A stretch of 64,000 bases of DNA. Source: Xanthomonas sp. NCPPB 1128 (GTDB lineage: Bacteria; Pseudomonadota; Gammaproteobacteria; Xanthomonadales; Xanthomonadaceae). The translations under genes were made by a program, and so were the position numbers. Under the pieces are notes generated by a model. It did no database searches. It had not been told where the DNA came from and was given only the letters and a program-made list of their open reading frames with translations. Shown here piece after piece: positions 60,238-64,000 of this stretch; position 1 is the stretch's first letter; each line of letters starts with the position of its first letter. The stretch is taken from contig NZ_LFME01000001.1 of the NCBI RefSeq assembly GCF_001043115.1, positions 62,001 to 126,000 on the forward strand, given 5' to 3'.

Positions 60238-62427
60238 CTAGAACCTGTAGGTCAGCGACAGCGCGGTGTTGCGTGGCGCGCCATAGTAGCCCTGCGCCCA
60301 GTACAGACTGTTGATGTACTTGCGGTCGGTGACGTTGTAGACGTTGAGCGTCGCGTTGAGCCGCGGCGTGATCGCGTACTGCGCCATCAGCCCCAGCAGC
60401 GCATAGCTGCCCTGGCGGGTGTAGATGGCATTGCCGGCGGTGTCCACGGCCTGCTGGTCGCGGACGATGGCGTCCTGCCAGGTCAGGGTCGCGCCGAGCT
60501 TCAGCGCCTCCCATTGCGGCACGGTGTAGGTGGTGGCCAGCTTGAAGGTGCGCCGTGGCACGTAGGTGCGCACGTTGCGCCCGTCGTCGCCCTTGATGCC
60601 CAGTTGGGTATAGCCGGCGTTGAGCTGCCAGTGCGTGCCGATCCGGCCGGCGACGTCGAACTCGTAGCCGGTGGAGGTGGCGTCCACCGGCTTGTAGGTC
60701 TGCAGCGTGCCGACGTAGGTGTCGGCTTCGGCGGTGTTGTCCTGCTTGGCGCGGAACAGGGCGAAGGAGGCATTGACCCGCTGCTGCAACCACTGGCCCT
60801 TGATGCCGAGCTCGGCATTGCTGCCGGTGATCGGGTCCAGCACCTGCAGGTTGCGGTCCAGTTCGGTTTGCGGGTTGAAGATCTCCGCATAGCTGGCGTA
60901 CAGCGCGTAGTTCGAATCGAAGGTGTAGACCGCACCGACGAACGGCGTGGTCTTGCTGTCGTCGTAGGCGTGCTGCACGCCGTAGTTCTGGCCGCGGCTC
61001 TCGATCCTGGTGTGGTTGACGCCGGTGATCAGCTTCAGCGCGTCGCTCAGGTTCCAGCGCGCGGTGGCGTAGGCGGTGCGGCGGGTGATGTCGAACTGGG
61101 CGCCGTCGGAGAAAGCATCGAAACGCGGCTTGGGATAGGCGCCGGTCCAGTCCTGCAATGGCGGCAGCGGTGTGCCGATGTCGTTGCCGTACCAGGACAC
61201 CTGGTCGGCCTCCACGCGGCCCCACTTCACACCCACCACCAGTTCGTGCTCGCGCCCCCCGAGCGCGAACGGTCCGGTGGCGTATACGTCGGCGTACTTC
61301 TGCGTTTCGGTGCTGCCGTACTGCGAGGGATAGGAAAACAGGCCCAGGCCGGTATCGCGGTCGGGGGTGCCGTAGACGTAGAACAGCTGGGCATCGTTGT
61401 CGAGCCTGCGGTAGTTCAGCGCCAGTGTGAGCTGCCAGTCCGCGCCCAGGTCCTGCCGCAGCTCCAGGAAGCCGCGCTTGTCTTCGGTGATCCAGTGCGA
61501 CCAGTCGGCCGAGGTGCTGGTGGACCGCGCGAAATCGGTGGCGCTGCCGTCGCTGTAGTACAGCGGCAGCGCACCCCACATGCCGCCGGTGGCGTCGTTC
61601 TTCTGATCGCTGGCGCCGACGCTCAGGCGGGTGCGATCGCCCAGATCGGCCTCGACGATGCCGTAGATGCTGTGCTTCTTCAGCGCATAGCGGTCCAGGT
61701 AGCTGTCGCCGTCCTGGCCGGCGGCGACCACGCGGCCGCGCACGCTGCCGCTGGCGTTGAGCGGGCCGGACAGGTCGGCGTCCAGCCGCCGCGTGTCCCA
61801 GCTGCCCACCGTCACCCCGGCGCTGCCCTGCAGGTCCTCGGTGGGGCGCTTGCGCACGAAGTTGATCGTGGCCGACGGATTGCCGGTCGAGGACAGCAGT
61901 CCATTGGCGCCGCGCAACACCTCCACACGCTCGTACATCGCGGTGTCCAGGTCGCCCTCGGCGCCGCCGTTGGTGAACGGCAGGCCAAGGCCATCGACCT
62001 GGAAGTTGACCACGTCGAAACCGCGCGCGCTGTAGTAGGTACGGTCGGTCTCGATCTTCTCGACGTTGATGCCAGTGGCCAGCGCCAGCACGTCGTTGGC
62101 GTTGCGCAGGCCGAAGTCGTCCATCTGCTCGCGGCCGATGCTGCTCACCGATTGCGGCGTCTCCAGCGGACTCAACACCAATCCGGTGCCGGTGGCGCTG
62201 GGCGGCACGGTATAGCCGTCCTCGCGCTGCGCGACCACGTCCAGCTTCTGCAGTTGGGTCGGCTCCCGGTCGCCGGCCACCGTGGCGTCGGCCGAGCCGG
62301 CGCTGGCCTCGGCGGCGACGGCCGCGGTCGGCAGCAGCAGGGCGGCGATGGCCAGACACAGCGCGCGGCGCGCGGTGGCGTAGGGGGCCTGTGCAGCGGA
62401 TCGGATGGGGCGGGCGGGGAGGTTCAT
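60238..62427 (-). CDS. TonB-dependent siderophore receptor
   Basis: Outer-membrane receptor of 729 aa. Signal peptide ending near AVAAEAS; plug domain with LETPQSVSSIGREQMDDFG, RGFDVVNFQVDG and VEVLRGANGLL, the FhuE/FpvA-like siderophore pattern; barrel ending in ALSLTYRF with terminal Phe. It should import a ferric siderophore, probably of the pyoverdine/coprogen type by resemblance, but the ligand is not shown. No siderophore synthesis genes are adjacent. An AT-rich Fur-box-like site lies upstream. Part of the segment that separates lpxK from kdsB. Confidence 0.92.
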   Translation of the reverse strand: MNLPARPIRSAAQAPYATARRALCLAIAALLLPTAAVAAEASAGSADATVAGDREPTQLQKLDVVAQREDGYTVPPSATGTGLVLSPLETPQSVSSIGREQMDDFGLRNANDVLALATGINVEKIETDRTYYSARGFDVVNFQVDGLGLPFTNGGAEGDLDTAMYERVEVLRGANGLLSSTGNPSATINFVRKRPTEDLQGSAGVTVGSWDTRRLDADLSGPLNASGSVRGRVVAAGQDGDSYLDRYALKKHSIYGIVEADLGDRTRLSVGASDQKNDATGGMWGALPLYYSDGSATDFARSTSTSADWSHWITEDKRGFLELRQDLGADWQLTLALNYRRLDNDAQLFYVYGTPDRDTGLGLFSYPSQYGSTETQKYADVYATGPFALGGREHELVVGVKWGRVEADQVSWYGNDIGTPLPPLQDWTGAYPKPRFDAFSDGAQFDITRRTAYATARWNLSDALKLITGVNHTRIESRGQNYGVQHAYDDSKTTPFVGAVYTFDSNYALYASYAEIFNPQTELDRNLQVLDPITGSNAELGIKGQWLQQRVNASFALFRAKQDNTAEADTYVGTLQTYKPVDATSTGYEFDVAGRIGTHWQLNAGYTQLGIKGDDGRNVRTYVPRRTFKLATTYTVPQWEALKLGATLTWQDAIVRDQQAVDTAGNAIYTRQGSYALLGLMAQYAITPRLNATLNVYNVTDRKYINSLYWAQGYYGAPRNTALSLTYRF

Positions 62428-62528
62428 CGGTAGGGTCTATAGAATGGGCAGGAGGCAACGCCGTCGTCGCGCCGGAGGCTGGCGCAGCGGGATACGCGCT
62501 GGGCAGTCCGGCCGATCAAGTGGCGAAT

Positions 62529-62552
62529 GCGAACTATTCTCAATAATTCATG
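62529..62552. promoter_or_regulatory. Possible Fur box upstream of the receptor
   Basis: GCGAACTATTCTCAATAATT plus CATG is a short AT-rich island about 100 bases upstream of the receptor start. On the minus strand AATTATTGAGAATAG resembles Fur-box hexamers, with partial match only. The same region must supply a promoter for kdsB on the plus strand. Confidence 0.45.
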
Positions 62553-62644
62553 GGGAAAGATCAATTCATGGCCGGATTCGTCCTGTTCCAGCACGCGCCT
62601 GCCGCCGTGGCCCTTGACGCTCCCGCCGCCGGTGCGGTGCCGGC

Positions 62645-63424
62645 ATGAGCGCCGCCGTGCCGCGCTTCGTGGTCGCCATTCCGGCCCGCTATGCCGCCTC
62701 GCGGCTGCCGGGCAAGCCCTTGCGTGCGCTCGGCGGCGAGCCGCTGATCCGCCACGTGGCGCGGCGCGCGCTCGCCGCCGGCGCCACGCAGGTGTGGGTG
62801 GCCGCCGACGATGCGCGCATCGCCGCCGCGGTGGCCGACCTGGACGGCGTGCACGTGGCCAATACCTCGACCGAGCACGCCTCGGGGACCGATCGCCTGG
62901 CAGAGTGCGCCGACATCGCCGGCTGGGACGATGCGACCCTGGTGGTGAATCTGCAGGGCGACGAGCCGTTCGCGCCGGTCGCCGGCATCGTCGCGGTGGC
63001 GCAGACCCTGGCCGACAGCGGCGCCGAGATGGCGACCCTGGGCACGCCGGTGGACGCGGCCGAGCACCTGTTCGATCCGAACGTGGTCAAGCTGGTGCGC
63101 AGCGCCGCTGGCGATGCACTGTACTTCAGCCGCGCGCCGATCCCCTGGCACCGCGACGCCTTCGCCACCTCGCAGGCGCACCTGCCGCTGCCCGGCCCGT
63201 GGCTGCGGCACATCGGCATCTACGCCTATCGCGCCGGCTTCCTGCGCCGGTTCGCGGCGATGCCGCCGGGCACGCCGGAGCGGATCGAGTCGCTGGAGCA
63301 GTTGCGGGTGTTGGAAGCCGGCTTCCGCATCGCGGTGGCGCTGTCGCCGGCGCCGTTCCCGCCCGGCGTCGATACGCCCGAGGACCTGGCGCGCGCCGAG
63401 GCCTACCTGCAGGGCCAGGCATGA
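62645..63424 (+). CDS. kdsB: CMP-KDO synthetase
   Basis: 3-deoxy-manno-octulosonate cytidylyltransferase of 259 aa. [19 protein letters not shown] is the nucleotide-binding start; [20 protein letters not shown] and [12 protein letters not shown] follow. It activates KDO for attachment to lipid A. The ATG at 62645 follows 217 bases of intergenic DNA. TGA overlaps the next gene (ATGA). Confidence 0.96.
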   Translation: MSAAVPRFVVAIPARYAASRLPGKPLRALGGEPLIRHVARRALAAGATQVWVAADDARIAAAVADLDGVHVANTSTEHASGTDRLAECADIAGWDDATLVVNLQGDEPFAPVAGIVAVAQTLADSGAEMATLGTPVDAAEHLFDPNVVKLVRSAAGDALYFSRAPIPWHRDAFATSQAHLPLPGPWLRHIGIYAYRAGFLRRFAAMPPGTPERIESLEQLRVLEAGFRIAVALSPAPFPPGVDTPEDLARAEAYLQGQA

Positions 63425-63909
63425 AGCTGCTGTTGGTGTGCCTGGGCAACATCTGCCGTTCGCCGATGGCCGAGGGCGCGTTGCGCCGCCACCTGCAGCG
63501 CTCGCCGCTCGCCGGGTTGGTGGAGGTCGACTCGGCCGGTACCGGCGACTGGCACCGCGGCGAGCCGCCGGATCGGCGCGCGGTGGCCTGCGCCGCCGCG
63601 CATGACGTGGACATCGCCGGCCTGCGTGCGCGGCAGCTGCACAACCGCGACTTTGCCGAGTTCGACTGGATCCTGTGCGCCGATGCGGCCAATCTGCGCG
63701 ACGTGCGCCAGCGCGCACCGGCGTCGGCACACGAGCGCGTGGCGCTGTGGCTGCCGTGGGCCGGCGTGCATGGCCGAAGCGAGATCCCGGATCCGTACAC
63801 CGGCGGCAGCGTGCAGTTCGAGCAGGTCTGGCAACTGGTAGACGAAGCCGCCGCCGGCAGCGTCGCACGACTGTCCGTCGACGTCGGCTCCGGCATAATC
63901 GGCCGATGA
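63421..63909 (+). CDS. Low-molecular-weight protein tyrosine phosphatase
   Basis: Phosphatase of 162 aa. The P-loop CLGNICRSP carries Cys7 and Arg13, and the general acid Asp is in IPDPYTGG. In bacteria such enzymes often act on tyrosine kinases of polysaccharide export; here the gene follows kdsB, with overlap on both sides (ATGA). Length is normal. Confidence 0.93.
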   Translation: MKLLLVCLGNICRSPMAEGALRRHLQRSPLAGLVEVDSAGTGDWHRGEPPDRRAVACAAAHDVDIAGLRARQLHNRDFAEFDWILCADAANLRDVRQRAPASAHERVALWLPWAGVHGRSEIPDPYTGGSVQFEQVWQLVDEAAAGSVARLSVDVGSGIIGR

Positions 63910-64000
63910 ATTCCATCGCCGCCCTGGAACTTCCCGCGTCCGGCGCCTGGCTCAACGCCGAGCCGATCCGCCTGCGCGATCTGCAGGGCCGGGCACTGGT
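63906..64000 (+). CDS. Start of a protein, possibly thioredoxin-like (cut by window end)
   Basis: The ATG at 63906 overlaps the phosphatase stop (ATGA). Only 31 complete codons are visible; the stretch AWLNAEPIRLRDLQGRALV resembles the first strand of redoxin/TlpA-like domains. Too short for certainty. Confidence 0.4.
   Translation, partial: MNSIAALELPASGAWLNAEPIRLRDLQGRAL

Noticed and set aside
60055-62433. 792-codon open frame on the plus strand opposite the siderophore receptor
   Set aside because: Composition is Gly/Gln/Val/Arg-rich shadow of the receptor's codons; no domain, and the minus strand encodes an unmistakable receptor.
1-64000. tRNA, rRNA or riboswitch
   Set aside because: No cloverleaf-like or rRNA-like stretch and no recognised riboswitch core was seen by eye; a covariance-model search would be decisive.

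Overview
The window is high-GC, gene-dense DNA from a gammaproteobacterium of the Xanthomonadaceae, most likely Xanthomonas. The grounds are the complete ccmA-to-ccmI operon, the exbB-exbD-msbA-lpxK order, a zwf-glk-pgl-edd-eda Entner-Doudoroff operon, TonB-dependent receptors beside sugar genes, and dispersed intergenic repeats starting GTAGGAGCGGCTTCAG. No rRNA, tRNA or CRISPR array was seen. Strain or species cannot be fixed from the sequence alone.

Layout. 1-2.4 kb: the 3' end of cydC, then a secreted S8 protease of lower GC with a fourfold C-terminal repeat. 2.6-3.8 kb: metX-family acyltransferase. 4.1-11.3 kb (minus): cytochrome c maturation operon ccmABCDE-FGHI. 11.4-13.8 kb: transaminase, small membrane protein and omega-amidase. 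14-16.4 kb: three small exported proteins of unknown role. 16.4-20 kb (minus): scpA-scpB-rluB. 20.3-21 kb: YciI-like and BolA-like proteins. 21.1-33.6 kb: a carbohydrate locus (LacI-type regulator, Oar-like TonB receptor, GH144-like lipoprotein glucanase, ABC sugar-binding protein and two permeases, large discoidin-domain protein). 34.2-40.2 kb (minus): eda-edd-pgl-glk-zwf. 40.6-41.8 kb: the MalK/UgpC-type ATPase that the ABC permeases lack. 41.8-47.2 kb: ygfZ, a SDHAF4-like factor, sdhCDAB, sdhE and ygfX. 47.2-49.2 kb: lolC-lolD. 49.2-50.1 kb: a repeat-filled gap. 50-54 kb: a PRISE-type reductase and comEC. 53.8-57.8 kb: exbB-exbD-msbA-lpxK. 57.8-62.6 kb: an apparent insertion (IS481-type remnant, lone phage tail-sheath gene, gene fragment, siderophore receptor) separating lpxK from kdsB. 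62.6-64 kb: kdsB, a low-molecular-weight protein tyrosine phosphatase and a truncated gene.

How the parts work together. The strongest system-level signal is one 14-bp palindrome, TGWAAWCGWTTWCA, found in front of the LacI regulator (21126), in front of the glucanase/ABC operon (25344), and, with one mismatch, between zwf and the transporter ATPase (40500). This suggests a single regulon running from outer-membrane capture of an oligosaccharide, through extracytoplasmic cleavage and ABC import, to glucokinase and the Entner-Doudoroff pathway. The presence of a GH144-like enzyme makes beta-1,2-glucan a plausible substrate, but that is inference. A second coherent block surrounds succinate dehydrogenase with maturation factors for its FAD subunit and Fe-S proteins. 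A third couples TonB energisation (exbBD) with lipid A export and synthesis (msbA, lpxK).
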